Of a DNA stretch of 34,363 nucleotides, positions 24,807 through 33,555 are shown piece after piece. Each line of letters starts with the position of its first letter. The first letter of the stretch is position 1. The stretch covers positions 1 through 34,363 of the forward strand of contig JACDOI010000025.1 of assembly GCA_017656145.1 (NCBI GenBank). The letters run 5' to 3'. The notes beneath the pieces are model-generated. The model was not told the DNA's origin, searched no databases, and saw nothing but the letters and a program-made list of their open reading frames with translations. The translations under genes and the position numbers were made by a program. The DNA comes from Bacillota bacterium. Its GTDB lineage: Bacteria > Bacillota > Limnochordia > Limnochordales > ZCTH02-B6.

Positions 24807-25633
24807 GGGGGACCCTTGATTTGTCCGTGGAAGCGGCAGAGATGGACCAGGAGGGCTACGACCGCCTGCAGCGCGCGCTGAAAGCCGCCTCGGGCCTGGA
24901 CTTGACTGCGTATAAGAAGAAGCAGGTGTTCCGCCGGCTGGCCGGGTTTATGAGTCGGTACGGGTTCGCGAATCTTACGGTTCTCGCGGAGGCGGTCCGG
25001 CGGGACCCGAGCGTGCGCCAGCAGCTGACGGACTTTCTCGCCATCAACGTCTCGGAGTTCTTCCGCAATCCTGAGCGGTTTGACCATCTGAAGGCCGCGG
25101 TGTTGCCGGAGCTCCGGAGAACGTGGAGTTCCCTGCGCATCTGGAGCGCCGGATGCTCGGTGGGGGCGGAGGCGTACTCGCTCGCGATTCTTCTTGAGGA
25201 GATGGAGCCGGGATCGTACCATCGCCACGCGGTGCTCGGGACCGACATCGACCGGGAGGCGCTGCGGGAGGCAGAGGCGGCCGTATTCGGGGCCGATCGG
25301 CTCCGGGAGGTGAGCCCCGGCCGGCTCCAGCGCTTTTTTGCGGCCTTGCCGGGCCAGCGCTGGCAGGTGAAGCCGTCGATTCGCCGCTACGTGCGCTTTA
25401 TGGTCCACAATTTGCTGGAAGACCCGTATCCGTCCGGGCAGCACCTGATCTTGTGCCGCAACGTCGTCATCTATTTCAACGAGGCCGCCAAGGAGAAGAT
25501 CTTCGCACAGCTGGCGGCGAGCCTCGTTCCGGGCGGTTACCTTCTTGTCGGCAGCACCGAGGCCATCTTTTACCCGGCCCGCTTTGGCCTTGCAGCAGCG
25601 GCGCCATTTCTCTACAGACGCGTGGAGGGATAA
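24803..25633 (+). CDS. cheR: chemotaxis methyltransferase CheR
   Basis: A 276-residue CheR. The N-terminal helical domain (LQRALKAASGLDLTAYKKKQVFRRLAGFM) is followed by the SAM-dependent methyltransferase domain. That domain shows INVSEFFRNPERF, the SAM loop IWSAGCSVGAEAYSLAI (a variant of GCSTGEEPYS) and the late motif ILCRNVVIYF. It methylates receptor glutamates. The start is uncertain. GTG 24803 overlaps the cheB stop but has no ribosome site; TTG 24821 sits 8 bases after GAGGGGGA and would give a protein 6 residues shorter. The operon continues 2 bases after the stop. Confidence 0.95.
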   Translation: MRGTLDLSVEAAEMDQEGYDRLQRALKAASGLDLTAYKKKQVFRRLAGFMSRYGFANLTVLAEAVRRDPSVRQQLTDFLAINVSEFFRNPERFDHLKAAVLPELRRTWSSLRIWSAGCSVGAEAYSLAILLEEMEPGSYHRHAVLGTDIDREALREAEAAVFGADRLREVSPGRLQRFFAALPGQRWQVKPSIRRYVRFMVHNLLEDPYPSGQHLILCRNVVIYFNEAAKEKIFAQLAASLVPGGYLLVGSTEAIFYPARFGLAAAAPFLYRRVEG

Positions 25634-25635
25634 TC

Positions 25636-26817
25636 ATGCGCAGGCTGGACATCCGGGAGATTCCCCACGATGCGGTGCTCGCTCGCCCGCTGGTCGATGA
25701 GCGGGGGGCCTTCGTGCTTGCCGCCGGCAAGGAAGTATCCCTCCCCGTGCGGGAACGCCTTTGGAACCGGGGGTTCCGGCACGCGTTCGTCGAGCAGACG
25801 GGGTTTGAAGGGATTGAGCCCACCGAGCCGCTGGAACCCCAGACGTACTTCCAGGTTCGCCGGCTGCTGCTTTACATGGCCGACCAGGTTCGCCATGCCA
25901 AGAGCCTGTCCGACGTCGACATTCCGGCAGCAGATCTCACCCAGCTGGCGGGGATGGCCTGCAACGAACTGGCCCGTCTGAAGGGAGATTTTCTCCTCTA
26001 TCCGGTCTGGGGAGGGATGGTGGACCGCTGGGCGGCGCTCGCGGTGAACTTCGCGGTCGTTGCTGCCCGCTTAGCCCTCGACCTCTTGAGCCCCGACGAC
26101 GCCAGCGTGTTGTTTGTGGCCGGGCTGTTGCAGGATTTGGGCCAGTGGCGATGCGAGCGGATTGAAGATCACGTGACCGCGTCCGAGGAGATAGTGCGGG
26201 GAATCCGCAGCCTCAACGCGTGGAGCAAGCGCGTCATCGCCGACCACCATGAGCGGCTGGATGGCAGCGGCTATCCCCGCGGCAAGAAAGGGGACGACTT
26301 GGCGCCCGTTTCCCGGATCATGGCGGCGGCAGTGGCCTACGTGGAGCTCCTTCATCATCCCCGCCATCCGGCATTGCCCCACGAGGCGCAAGAAGCCCTT
26401 ATGGCCGAAGTGGACGCCAAGTTCGACCGGAAAACGGTCGAGCTCTTGCGCCGCCGCGTGCCCGCCTACCCCGTCGGGACGGTAGTCCGGTTGTCCACCG
26501 GCAAACTCGGGGTGGTGGTCCAACCGGGCCCGCCGGGTCTTAGCCGGCCCCGGGTGCGGCTTCTCGGCAACGTCCGGGTTCGGAGCCCTCAGGCGTCCGC
26601 GCAAAAGGCCGCGGAGGAGAGAAGGCCCGGAGAGGAGGCAGCCTGGCGGGAAACGGTGGAAGCGACGGAGGATGTCACCGTGGAGCCTGAGGCAGCGGAG
26701 CTTGAGACGATAGAGCCGGATGCCGCCGATGAGGACGGGGATTCCGGTTTCCAGTACGTCGAGATCGATCTGGCGAAAGAGCACGCGGTAACCATCACCC
26801 GGGTGCTCAAGTCATAG
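25636..26817 (+). CDS. degenerate HD-GYP-related protein in che operon
   Basis: A 393-residue protein. The middle (~130-245) aligns by eye with an HD-GYP cyclic-di-GMP phosphodiesterase and keeps the hallmark HHERLDGSGYP (204-214). The HD metal motif, normally LLHDIGK, reads LLQDLGQ (165-170), and the later Asp of the 'vaDvyd' motif is also lost (AAAVAYVELL). It is probably catalytically dead and could act as a c-di-GMP binder or scaffold. The first 60 residues resemble N-terminal segments seen in other HD-GYP proteins. Residues ~315-375 are acidic and low-complexity. ATG 25636 follows GGAGGG by 6 bases. Its place between cheR and cheX suggests a chemotaxis-linked role, which is inferred. Confidence 0.75.
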   Translation: MRRLDIREIPHDAVLARPLVDERGAFVLAAGKEVSLPVRERLWNRGFRHAFVEQTGFEGIEPTEPLEPQTYFQVRRLLLYMADQVRHAKSLSDVDIPAADLTQLAGMACNELARLKGDFLLYPVWGGMVDRWAALAVNFAVVAARLALDLLSPDDASVLFVAGLLQDLGQWRCERIEDHVTASEEIVRGIRSLNAWSKRVIADHHERLDGSGYPRGKKGDDLAPVSRIMAAAVAYVELLHHPRHPALPHEAQEALMAEVDAKFDRKTVELLRRRVPAYPVGTVVRLSTGKLGVVVQPGPPGLSRPRVRLLGNVRVRSPQASAQKAAEERRPGEEAAWRETVEATEDVTVEPEAAELETIEPDAADEDGDSGFQYVEIDLAKEHAVTITRVLKS

Positions 26818-26841
26818 AGTGCGGGGACGGGGGGAAGCCGT

Positions 26842-27306
26842 GTGAAGGTCGAGCACATCCAACCGTTTGTGTCCGCCGCGGCGGTGGTGCTGCGCGAAGA
26901 GCTCAACCTCGAAGTGGAACGGGGCGAGTTGTGGGTAGCGGAAACCGACTACACGACCCGGGAAGTCACGGTGTTGATCGCCATTACCGGGCAGCTGGAA
27001 GGTACGGTGCTCTACGGCACCGACGAAGCGATGGCCGTCAATATCGTGTACGAGCTCACCGGCGAGCGCAAGGTCATCTACGACGATACGTGCGAGAGTG
27101 CCATCGCGGAGCTCGGCAACGTCATCTCCGGCCGGGCCGCCGTGTTGTTCGAAACCCAAGGCATCCAGTGCAGCATTTCTCCGCCGTCCGTCATCCGGGG
27201 GCGGGGGACCATCATTTCCACCGTCAACATCACCCGGCTCGTCATCCCGCTCAAAACCCGCCTGGGCGAGCTGGACATCGCCGTCGCCCTCAGGGAAAAT
27301 CGGTGA
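26842..27306 (+). CDS. cheX: CheX-type chemotaxis phosphatase
   Basis: A 154-residue CheX-like protein: alternating strands (VTVLIAITGQLEGTVLYGTDEAMAVNIVYEL) and the single active-site helix SAIAELGNVISGRAAVLF with Glu90 and Asn93 of the E-x-x-N motif. CheX dimers dephosphorylate CheY-P. GTG 26842 follows a GGGG-rich ribosome site. It is the last gene of the che operon and gives the system a second phosphatase besides CheC. It converges on the MerR-like gene, with 111 bases between stops. Confidence 0.88.
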   Translation: MKVEHIQPFVSAAAVVLREELNLEVERGELWVAETDYTTREVTVLIAITGQLEGTVLYGTDEAMAVNIVYELTGERKVIYDDTCESAIAELGNVISGRAAVLFETQGIQCSISPPSVIRGRGTIISTVNITRLVIPLKTRLGELDIAVALRENR

Positions 27307-27407
27307 TCGCCGCGCACGGGGTTCCCGGCAGACTCGGCATACCGTTTTTCCGGGGAGCGCAGCATGCGGTGGGGAAAACCCGCGCCGTTGCCCGAAGAAC
27401 GCACCGC

Positions 27408-27436
27408 GGCGGGCCGGCTATGGGTTCCGGCCCGCC
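27408..27436. terminator. perfect 10-bp hairpin at the end of the MerR-like gene
   Basis: GGCGGGCCGG (27408-27417), a 9-base loop that contains the TAG stop (complement) of the minus-strand gene, then CCGGCCCGCC (27427-27436). This is a perfect inverted repeat between convergent genes. There is no T-run on either side. It is probably a shared transcription stop, by position. Confidence 0.5.
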
Positions 27437-28062
27437 AGCCGGTCGGCCGGAGGCAACGGATCCTGCTGCGGATCGGCCAGGGTGTTCAGTTCCGGGCCGG
27501 GCGGCGGTTTCGGAAGCTGAACCGCCGTATCCGGGCCCGGCAGCTCAAACGCCGGTTGCGGGTGCGAAAGCGGCTCCGGAGTCTCCGGCTGCCCGACGGG
27601 CCCGACGGCCGGCGGCGGCTCGCGCTGCCCGGTTTGCAGCAGTTCGATGACCCGGGTCAAAAGGATTTGGACCTGTTTCGTTTCTTCGTACAAGTCCTGC
27701 ATTTGCAGGAACAGCTCGTCCATCCGTTCCTCAAGGGCGCTATCGCCCCGCTCGCCGCCGGGGGGGCCGGCGGGTCCGGTCCCATCCACCGTTTCTTCGG
27801 CCGGCGCTGGCTCCCGGTCCCCGAGGACGGCCTGCAAGGCCGCAGCCGGGCCGCGCCCTTCGGCCAGGGCGCGGAAAAACGGCAGGTGGCCGCGGGTGAA
27901 TCGCCAGTCGCCGGCCGCTGAGCGGCTTGCGCCCAGGAAATCGCCGTACAACGCCGCGTAGTAGCGAACTTGAGGGATGGATAAGCCGGTGCGCATGGCC
28001 ACGTCGGCCATCCCGTACGTTTGCGGCCGCGCAGGGCGGCCGGGAGCCGGTTGGTTCGTCAT
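27418..28062 (-). CDS. MerR-like helix-turn-helix protein
   Basis: A 214-residue protein with three parts. The N-terminal MerR-type winged helix-turn-helix (~15-75) reads YGMADVAMRTGLSIPQVRYYAALY and then WRFTRGHLPFFRAL. A short leucine-rich coiled coil spans ~108-145 (LEERMDELFLQMQDLYEETKQVQILLTRVIELL), and the C-terminal ~65 residues are Pro/Gln-rich and look disordered. It lacks a recognisable ligand domain. HTH-plus-coiled-coil proteins of this kind can act in chromosome anchoring or regulation, but no specific role is claimed. ATG 28062 lacks a clear ribosome site. It is divergent from hpf, sharing an AT-rich promoter region. Confidence 0.75.
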   Translation of the reverse strand: MTNQPAPGRPARPQTYGMADVAMRTGLSIPQVRYYAALYGDFLGASRSAAGDWRFTRGHLPFFRALAEGRGPAAALQAVLGDREPAPAEETVDGTGPAGPPGGERGDSALEERMDELFLQMQDLYEETKQVQILLTRVIELLQTGQREPPPAVGPVGQPETPEPLSHPQPAFELPGPDTAVQLPKPPPGPELNTLADPQQDPLPPADRLAGRNP

Positions 28063-28112
28063 ATTACATTGGATTGGACGCGCCGCCTCCGATTCCTGCC
28101 AGGTTTGCGCAT

Positions 28113-28141
28113 TTAATTCTAAATAAATTCATTAATATAAT
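28113..28141 (+). promoter_or_regulatory. AT-rich divergent promoter region, hpf side
   Basis: TATAAT (28136-28141), with TTAATT (28113-28118) 17 bases upstream, lies in a conspicuous AT-rich island. On the minus strand of the same island, TTACAT and TAGAAT (28116-28121) are 18 bases apart and could serve the MerR-like gene. hpf is often under stress sigma factors, but no such consensus was evident. Confidence 0.5.
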
Positions 28142-28279
28142 GTAATTGTGATGATAAGCGCCCGGGCCATGAGAGCCCCTCCGCGGGAAAGCCGTTCAGC
28201 GTTGCTAGGCAGGATCCATCTTGCCTCCCAAGGAAACAATACAACAGGAGCACGGTCCGTCGGAGGAGGCGAACGGCTC

Positions 28280-28849
28280 ATGCCGGAAGCGGAAACGCTG
28301 CAATTCACCGTCGCAGGAAAGAACTTGCAGGTGACGCCGGCGCTGCGGGAGCACGCAGAACGCAAGGTGAAAAAGCTGCTGAAATTCTTTGACGGGGACC
28401 GCCATGCCATTATGGCTGATTTGGTCTTGTCCTGCCAGCGGGACCGGCAGCAGGCCGAGATCACCTTGCGGGTGGGCGGCCTGATCGTGCGCGGGGTCGG
28501 CAACACCGATGACATGTACGTATCCATCGATCAGGCGGTAGACCGCATTGAGCGGCAAATACGGAAGTTCAAGACCCGGATCCAGCAACGGTTGCAGGAG
28601 CGGCCCCGGCCGGCCGCTGCGGCGGAAGAGCCCGCATCGTCACCGGAAGCGCAAGAGGAGTCGGATCAGCCCCGGGTCGTGCGGGTCAAGCGGTTCGCCA
28701 TCAAACCGATGACGGTCGATGAGGCCGTGTTGCAGATGGAGCTTTTAGGGCACGACTTTTTTGTCTTCACCAATGCCGCCACCGACGAGGTGAACGTTCT
28801 GTACCGCCGGCAGGCCGGAGATTACGGGCTGATCGAGCCCGAGTTCTGA
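28280..28849 (+). CDS. hpf: ribosome hibernation promoting factor, long form
   Basis: A 189-residue HPF. The N-terminal S30AE domain (LQFTVAGKNLQVTPALREHAERKVKKLLKFFD ... RDRQQAEITLRVGGLIVRGVGNTDDMYVSIDQAVDRIERQIRKFKTR) is followed by a variable linker. The C-terminal dimerisation domain (~130-189) reads VVRVKRFAIKPMTVDEAVLQMELLGHDFFVFTNAATDEVNVLYRRQAGDYGLIEP. The long form joins two 70S ribosomes into inactive 100S dimers. ATG 28280 is downstream of GGAGGAGG; the longer frame upstream has no family similarity. It is the hpf-secA-prfB neighbour gene as in Bacillus. Confidence 0.95.
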   Translation: MPEAETLQFTVAGKNLQVTPALREHAERKVKKLLKFFDGDRHAIMADLVLSCQRDRQQAEITLRVGGLIVRGVGNTDDMYVSIDQAVDRIERQIRKFKTRIQQRLQERPRPAAAAEEPASSPEAQEESDQPRVVRVKRFAIKPMTVDEAVLQMELLGHDFFVFTNAATDEVNVLYRRQAGDYGLIEPEF

Positions 28850-28869
28850 TCGGGAGCTGGGGGCCGGAC

Positions 28870-30036
28870 TTGCGGACCGAACCGGTGCTGGTCATCTTCG
28901 AGGGCGGGCCGGCCCCGAGCTTCCCGGAGCAAATGCTCCGGGACGTGCGGGAAGCCATCGTGATCGAGCTGATCGAAAAGGCTCGCGGGAGCGGCCTGTT
29001 CCAATCGGTCATCGTCTGCACCGACCGGCCCGGCCTGGCCCGGGCTGCCGCCTGCGCCGGCGCCGAGGTCGAATTGGACGAAGAAGGCGGGCCGTTTCAT
29101 TTCGGGCGGCGGCTCCAGCGACTCATCCGGGACAGGCGACTCGACGCGGTATGCTGCATGGGCGGGGCCGCGGCACCTCTTGCGACCAGAGACGATCTTG
29201 AGGTGATCGCCCAAGCGTTTGAGTCCCGCCAACCGTTTGTCGCCGCGAACAACATCCATTCCGCCGACATCGTGGCATTCGCCCCGGCCCGGGCCGTTTT
29301 GGCCATCGACCCGCCAGCCATCGACAACGCCTTGCCGCTCGCGCTGCACCGGCAGTGCGGATTGCCCCTGGTGCGGCTTGCGCGCACGCTGGGGCTGCAA
29401 TTTGACGTGGATTCGCCAAGCGACATCATGGTGCTGGCCGTCCACCCCGGGACAGGCCCGCGCGTCAGGGACGCCTTGCGCAAGTTCGACCTGGACGCAA
29501 GCCGGTATGAAGCCGCGAAACGGGCTCTGGCGAACCCCGGTGCGGACGTGTTCTTGTACGGCCGCATCGGTGCGCCCCTTTTTTCCTACCTCGATGAGTA
29601 CAGCCGCTGCCGCATCCGGCTCGTCTCGGAAGAGCGGGGCATGAAGGCACTGGGCCGGGACGAGCGCGGGGAGGTGCGGTCGGTGTTGGGCTACGCCCTG
29701 GAAGCGTTGGGGATGCGGGGATTTGTGCAGTGCCTGGAATCGCTCTGCCGGGCCGCGTTTCTCGACACCCGGGTGCTTTTGGCCCATGCCCGCCGGCAGG
29801 TGCCGACCGCGGACCGGTTTTACTCGGACCTGGGCTTGCCGGAACGGGTCGGCGATCCTTGGCTGCGGGAGCTGACCGCCGCGGCCGCCGGCGCGGCCGT
29901 ACCGGTTCTCCTCGGAGGGCACGGTCTGGTGACCGGGGGTGTCTGGGCGCTGCTCGATGCGGCCTTGCGGGAGGCCAAAGACCGGCCGCCCGGGGGTGCG
30001 GCTGCGGTCACCCCCTCGGTTTCCGGCAGGCGGTAA
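28870..30036 (+). CDS. hypothetical protein, possible nucleotidyltransferase-like fold
   Basis: A 388-residue protein starting at TTG 28870. The first ~200 residues alternate strands and helices in a way that resembles GT-A/NTP-transferase folds (CofC/MobA type): VLVIFEGGPAP, then VIVCTDRP, and DVDSPSDIMVLAVHPG (179-194) in the position of a 'DVDTPEDL'-like motif. The usual N-terminal G-G-x-G-x-R loop is not present, so activity is doubtful. The C-terminal ~190 residues (FLYGRIGAPLFSYLDEYSRCRIRLVSEERGM; VLLGGHGLVTGGVWALLDAAL) are not recognised. It lies 20 bases after hpf, probably in the same transcript. Confidence 0.65.
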   Translation: MRTEPVLVIFEGGPAPSFPEQMLRDVREAIVIELIEKARGSGLFQSVIVCTDRPGLARAAACAGAEVELDEEGGPFHFGRRLQRLIRDRRLDAVCCMGGAAAPLATRDDLEVIAQAFESRQPFVAANNIHSADIVAFAPARAVLAIDPPAIDNALPLALHRQCGLPLVRLARTLGLQFDVDSPSDIMVLAVHPGTGPRVRDALRKFDLDASRYEAAKRALANPGADVFLYGRIGAPLFSYLDEYSRCRIRLVSEERGMKALGRDERGEVRSVLGYALEALGMRGFVQCLESLCRAAFLDTRVLLAHARRQVPTADRFYSDLGLPERVGDPWLRELTAAAAGAAVPVLLGGHGLVTGGVWALLDAALREAKDRPPGGAAAVTPSVSGRR

Positions 30037-30089
30037 AGGCAAGGACCAACGGCGGGCCGGGCCCCGGGGGCCGGCCTGCAGGGGGCCGG

Positions 30090-30734
30090 ATGAGCGTGGC
30101 GCATGAGCGCGTGCGGGAGATGGAGGAAGCGCTCCGGCGGGTGCGGGGCGTGGTGTGCGCTCGGGTAGTGCCTGGCCCGGGCGGGGAGCCCGCTGAGGTT
30201 CATGTGATGGCCACCCCGGAGCGAAGCCCCAGGCAGGTCGCGCGGGATGCGGCATCCGTATTGATGACGTTGTTTCGAATTCCCGTCGACCTCCGCCGGA
30301 TCAGCGTGGCGCAAACCGAAACCGGGCCGCGCCGCACCGGGCCTGGGGCGGGGCCGCACCTGTTCAGCGTGGAAGTCCGAACAAGCGGCGAGGTGTGCCA
30401 GATCCGGGTCCGGCTTCGCGCCGGCGACGCGCTGTACGAAGGAACGGCCCGGGGGCCTGATACGGTCCAATGGAGGCCGCGGCTGGCGGCGACGGCGACC
30501 CTTGCGGCCGTCGAGGAACTGACCGGCGGTGCTCTCGGATTGGAGCTGGACGAAATTCGATCGGTGTCCATGGGACCGGTAACGGCCGTGGTGGTCAGCA
30601 TCTTCCGGTGGGGATCGCCGCCTGGGGACTGGCTCCTTGGCTCATCGGTCGCCGGGGGGGACGAGGAGCTCGCCGCGGCCCGGGCGGTGATGGATGCGGT
30701 CCGCCGGATCCCCTCCCCAGGCGACCCGGTGTGA
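30090..30734 (+). CDS. hypothetical protein upstream of secA
   Basis: A 214-residue protein from ATG 30090 (GGGGG-rich ribosome site). It appears to have two halves. The N-terminal ~80 residues are MEEALRRVRGVVCARVVPGPGGEPAEVHVMATPERSPRQVARD and then a hydrophobic helix, similar in style to a small regulatory alpha/beta domain. The C-terminal half contains IRVRLRAGDALYEGTARGP, LAATATLAAVEEL and VTAVVVSIFRW. No catalytic motif, signal peptide or membrane segment is seen, and I do not recognise the family. Confidence 0.65.
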   Translation: MSVAHERVREMEEALRRVRGVVCARVVPGPGGEPAEVHVMATPERSPRQVARDAASVLMTLFRIPVDLRRISVAQTETGPRRTGPGAGPHLFSVEVRTSGEVCQIRVRLRAGDALYEGTARGPDTVQWRPRLAATATLAAVEELTGGALGLELDEIRSVSMGPVTAVVVSIFRWGSPPGDWLLGSSVAGGDEELAAARAVMDAVRRIPSPGDPV

Positions 30735-30759
30735 ACCGGGACGCGAAACATGATATACT
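30731..30759 (+). promoter_or_regulatory. candidate secA promoter
   Basis: TATACT (30754-30759), with GTGAAC (30731-30736) 17 bases upstream as a weak -35. It lies 69 bases before the secA ATG, immediately after the stop of the preceding gene. Confidence 0.5.
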
Positions 30760-30827
30760 GGTGGACGACGCCGCGGCGGTGCGGGCTGGGACGGCCCGCA
30801 AGCCCTGAAAGAGGGTGAACGCCCGGG

Positions 30828-33542
30828 ATGATCGGGCTGTTGAAGAAGCTGTTCGATCCCACTCCCAAAGAGCTGAACCGGCTGCGGGAGCTGGTGGACA
30901 AGATCAACGGATTCGAACCGGAAATGAGCCGGCTGTCGGACGAGGACCTCAAGGCCAAGACCGCCGAATTCCGCCGGCGGCTGGACAACGGGGCTTCGTT
31001 GGACGATCTGTTGCCGGAGGCGTTCGCCGTCGTGCGGGAGGCGGCCCGCCGCACCGTCGGTATGCGCCACTTTGACGTGCAGCTCATGGGCGGCATCGTG
31101 CTGCATGAAGGCCGCATCGCCGAGATGAAGACCGGCGAAGGGAAAACCCTGGTGGCCACGCTGCCCATCTACTTGAACGCCCTGGAGGGCAAGGGCGTGC
31201 ACCTGGTCACCGTCAACGATTACTTAGCCCGCCGGGATGCGGAGTGGATGGGCCCGATCTACAAGTTTCTCGGCATGTCCGTTGGGGTCATCGTCCACGG
31301 CAAGGACTTTGCGGAGCGGCGGCGGGCGTACGCGGCCGACATCACCTACGGAACCAACAACGAGTTCGGATTCGATTACTTGCGGGACAATATGGTCCGC
31401 TCCCGGGACCACATGGTCCAGCGGGAACTGCATTACGCGATCGTCGACGAGGTGGACAGCATCCTCATCGACGAAGCCCGCACGCCGCTCATCATCTCGG
31501 GGCCCGCGGAGCAGTCCACTGAGCATTACTATCGCTTCGCGCGCCTCGTTCCCCAGCTTGTGCGGGACGTCCACTACACCGTCGACGAAAAGGCCCGGAC
31601 GGTGGCCTTGACCGAGGAAGGCGTGGCCCGGGTCGAGCAGCTGTTGGGCGTGGAAAACTTGTACGACGACGCCAACTTCAAGCTCAACCACTACCTCATC
31701 CAGGCGCTGAAAGCCCACACGTTGTTCCAGCGGGATCGGGACTATGTGGTCAAAGACGGACAGGTGATCATCGTCGACGAGTTCACCGGCCGGCTCATGT
31801 TTGGCCGCCGCTACAGCGACGGGCTGCATCAGGCCATCGAGGCGAAAGAGGGCGTCCGGATCGAGCGGGAGAGCCAGACGCTTGCCACCATTACGTTCCA
31901 AAATTACTTCCGCATGTACCGCAAGCTCGCGGGCATGACCGGCACGGCCAAGACCGAGGAAGAGGAGTTTCGGGACATTTACGGGATGGACGTGGTCGTC
32001 ATCCCGACCCACAAGCCCATGATCCGGGTGGACCACCCGGACCTGGTCTATAAGACGGAGGCCGCCAAGTTCCGGGCCGTGGTCGAGGAAATCGCCGAAT
32101 GCCACCGGCGGGGTCAGCCGGTGCTGGTGGGAACCGTTTCTATCGAAAAGTCGGAGCGGCTGAGCAAGCTGCTAAAGCAACGGGGCATCCCGCACCAGGT
32201 GCTCAACGCCAAGTACCACGAAAAGGAAGCCGAGATCGTGGCCCAGGCGGGCAAGAAGGGCGCGGTGACCATCGCGACCAACATGGCCGGGCGCGGCACC
32301 GACATCGTGCTGGGCGGAAACCCCGAGTTTCAGGTGCGGGAGGAGATGCGCCGGCGAGGCTATTCTGATGAGGAGATCGCCGCTTTAGCCGAGCCGTTCA
32401 ACGGCGAGGACGACGACCCCCGCCGTGCCCAGATCCGGGAAGAATACCGCCGGCTCCTTGAGGAAACCCGCAAGGCCATGGCGGCCGAGCACGACGAGGT
32501 GGTGCGGCTGGGCGGCCTGCACATCATCGGCACCGAGCGCCACGAAAGCCGCCGCATCGACAACCAGCTCCGGGGCCGCAGCGGGCGCCAGGGAGACCCG
32601 GGTTCATCGCGGTTTTACGTGTCGTTAGAAGACGACCTCATGCGCCTGTTCGGTTCGGAGCGCATCGCCGGGTTGATGGACCGGCTGGGCTGGGAGGAAG
32701 ATCAGCCCATCGAGCATTCCCAGGTCACCCGGGCCATCGAGAACGCCCAGAAAAAGGTGGAAGCCCGCAACTTCGAACTGCGCAAGCAGGTGCTGCAGTA
32801 CGACGACGTCATGAACAAGCAGCGGGAAGTCGTCTACGAGCAGCGGCGGCGGGTCCTTCTGGGCGAGAACATGCGGGAGAACGCGCTGGAGATGCTTCGC
32901 CGGCTCGTGGGCGAATTCGTCGACACCTACTGCGGCGAAAAGGTGCCCACCGACGAGTGGGACCTTTCCGCCCTGGCCGAGCGCGTCCGGGAACTCACCA
33001 ACGGTGCTGCAGCCGTCCAGCCCGAAGAGCTGGCCCAGATGAACCGGGACCAGATCCGCGAGCAGCTGGCGGGACGGGTGGTGGCCGCGTACGAAGCCCG
33101 GGAGCGGGAGTTCGGTCCGGAGCTGATGCGCCAGATCGAGCGGCACTTCCTGCTGCAGATCATCGACATGAAATGGATGGAACATCTGCGGGCCATGGAC
33201 GAGCTGCGGGAAGGCATCGGGCTGCGGGCTTTCGGACAGCGGCACCCGCTTTTGGAATACCAGTTCGAGGCCTACGAGATGTTCCAAAACATGATGCGGG
33301 CCATCCAGGAAGATACGGTCAAAGCGCTGTTCCGGGTGCGGGTGAAGGAGCCCGCCGCTCCCGCCGACGCGGGCGCAGGTCTTTTGTCCAGGGCCATCGC
33401 CTACCACGGCGGCGGAAGTGGCACCCCGGTGGGACCGCGCCGGCCCGGGACGCGGCGGGTGGAGGCCAAGGTCGGCCGCAACGATCCTTGCCCGTGCGGC
33501 AGCGGCAAGAAATACAAGAAGTGTTGCGGTGCAGCCAGTTGA
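30828..33542 (+). CDS. secA: preprotein translocase ATPase SecA
   Basis: A 904-residue full-length SecA. Walker A is MKTGEGKT (100-107) and Walker B is in [20 protein letters not shown]. Helicase-like motifs include [14 protein letters not shown] and [44 protein letters not shown]. The scaffold helix is conserved ([19 protein letters not shown]). The C-terminal zinc/SecB-binding motif has Cys888, Cys890, Cys899 and Cys900 in [16 protein letters not shown]. It drives secretory proteins through SecYEG. ATG 30828 lies after AAAGAGGGTG, and a TATACT -10 is seen upstream. It ends 13 bases before prfB. Confidence 0.98.
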   Translation: MIGLLKKLFDPTPKELNRLRELVDKINGFEPEMSRLSDEDLKAKTAEFRRRLDNGASLDDLLPEAFAVVREAARRTVGMRHFDVQLMGGIVLHEGRIAEMKTGEGKTLVATLPIYLNALEGKGVHLVTVNDYLARRDAEWMGPIYKFLGMSVGVIVHGKDFAERRRAYAADITYGTNNEFGFDYLRDNMVRSRDHMVQRELHYAIVDEVDSILIDEARTPLIISGPAEQSTEHYYRFARLVPQLVRDVHYTVDEKARTVALTEEGVARVEQLLGVENLYDDANFKLNHYLIQALKAHTLFQRDRDYVVKDGQVIIVDEFTGRLMFGRRYSDGLHQAIEAKEGVRIERESQTLATITFQNYFRMYRKLAGMTGTAKTEEEEFRDIYGMDVVVIPTHKPMIRVDHPDLVYKTEAAKFRAVVEEIAECHRRGQPVLVGTVSIEKSERLSKLLKQRGIPHQVLNAKYHEKEAEIVAQAGKKGAVTIATNMAGRGTDIVLGGNPEFQVREEMRRRGYSDEEIAALAEPFNGEDDDPRRAQIREEYRRLLEETRKAMAAEHDEVVRLGGLHIIGTERHESRRIDNQLRGRSGRQGDPGSSRFYVSLEDDLMRLFGSERIAGLMDRLGWEEDQPIEHSQVTRAIENAQKKVEARNFELRKQVLQYDDVMNKQREVVYEQRRRVLLGENMRENALEMLRRLVGEFVDTYCGEKVPTDEWDLSALAERVRELTNGAAAVQPEELAQMNRDQIREQLAGRVVAAYEAREREFGPELMRQIERHFLLQIIDMKWMEHLRAMDELREGIGLRAFGQRHPLLEYQFEAYEMFQNMMRAIQEDTVKALFRVRVKEPAAPADAGAGLLSRAIAYHGGGSGTPVGPRRPGTRRVEAKVGRNDPCPCGSGKKYKKCCGAAS

Positions 33543-33555
33543 GGAGGACGACTGC

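Noticed and set aside
26842-27306. CheX as a second CheC
   Set aside because: One E-x-x-N motif in a 154-residue single-domain protein fits CheX better than the two-site CheC.
28822-30255. 477-codon minus-strand frame
   Set aside because: Antisense to a plus-strand gene with a better start and operon context. Composition is that of a shadow.
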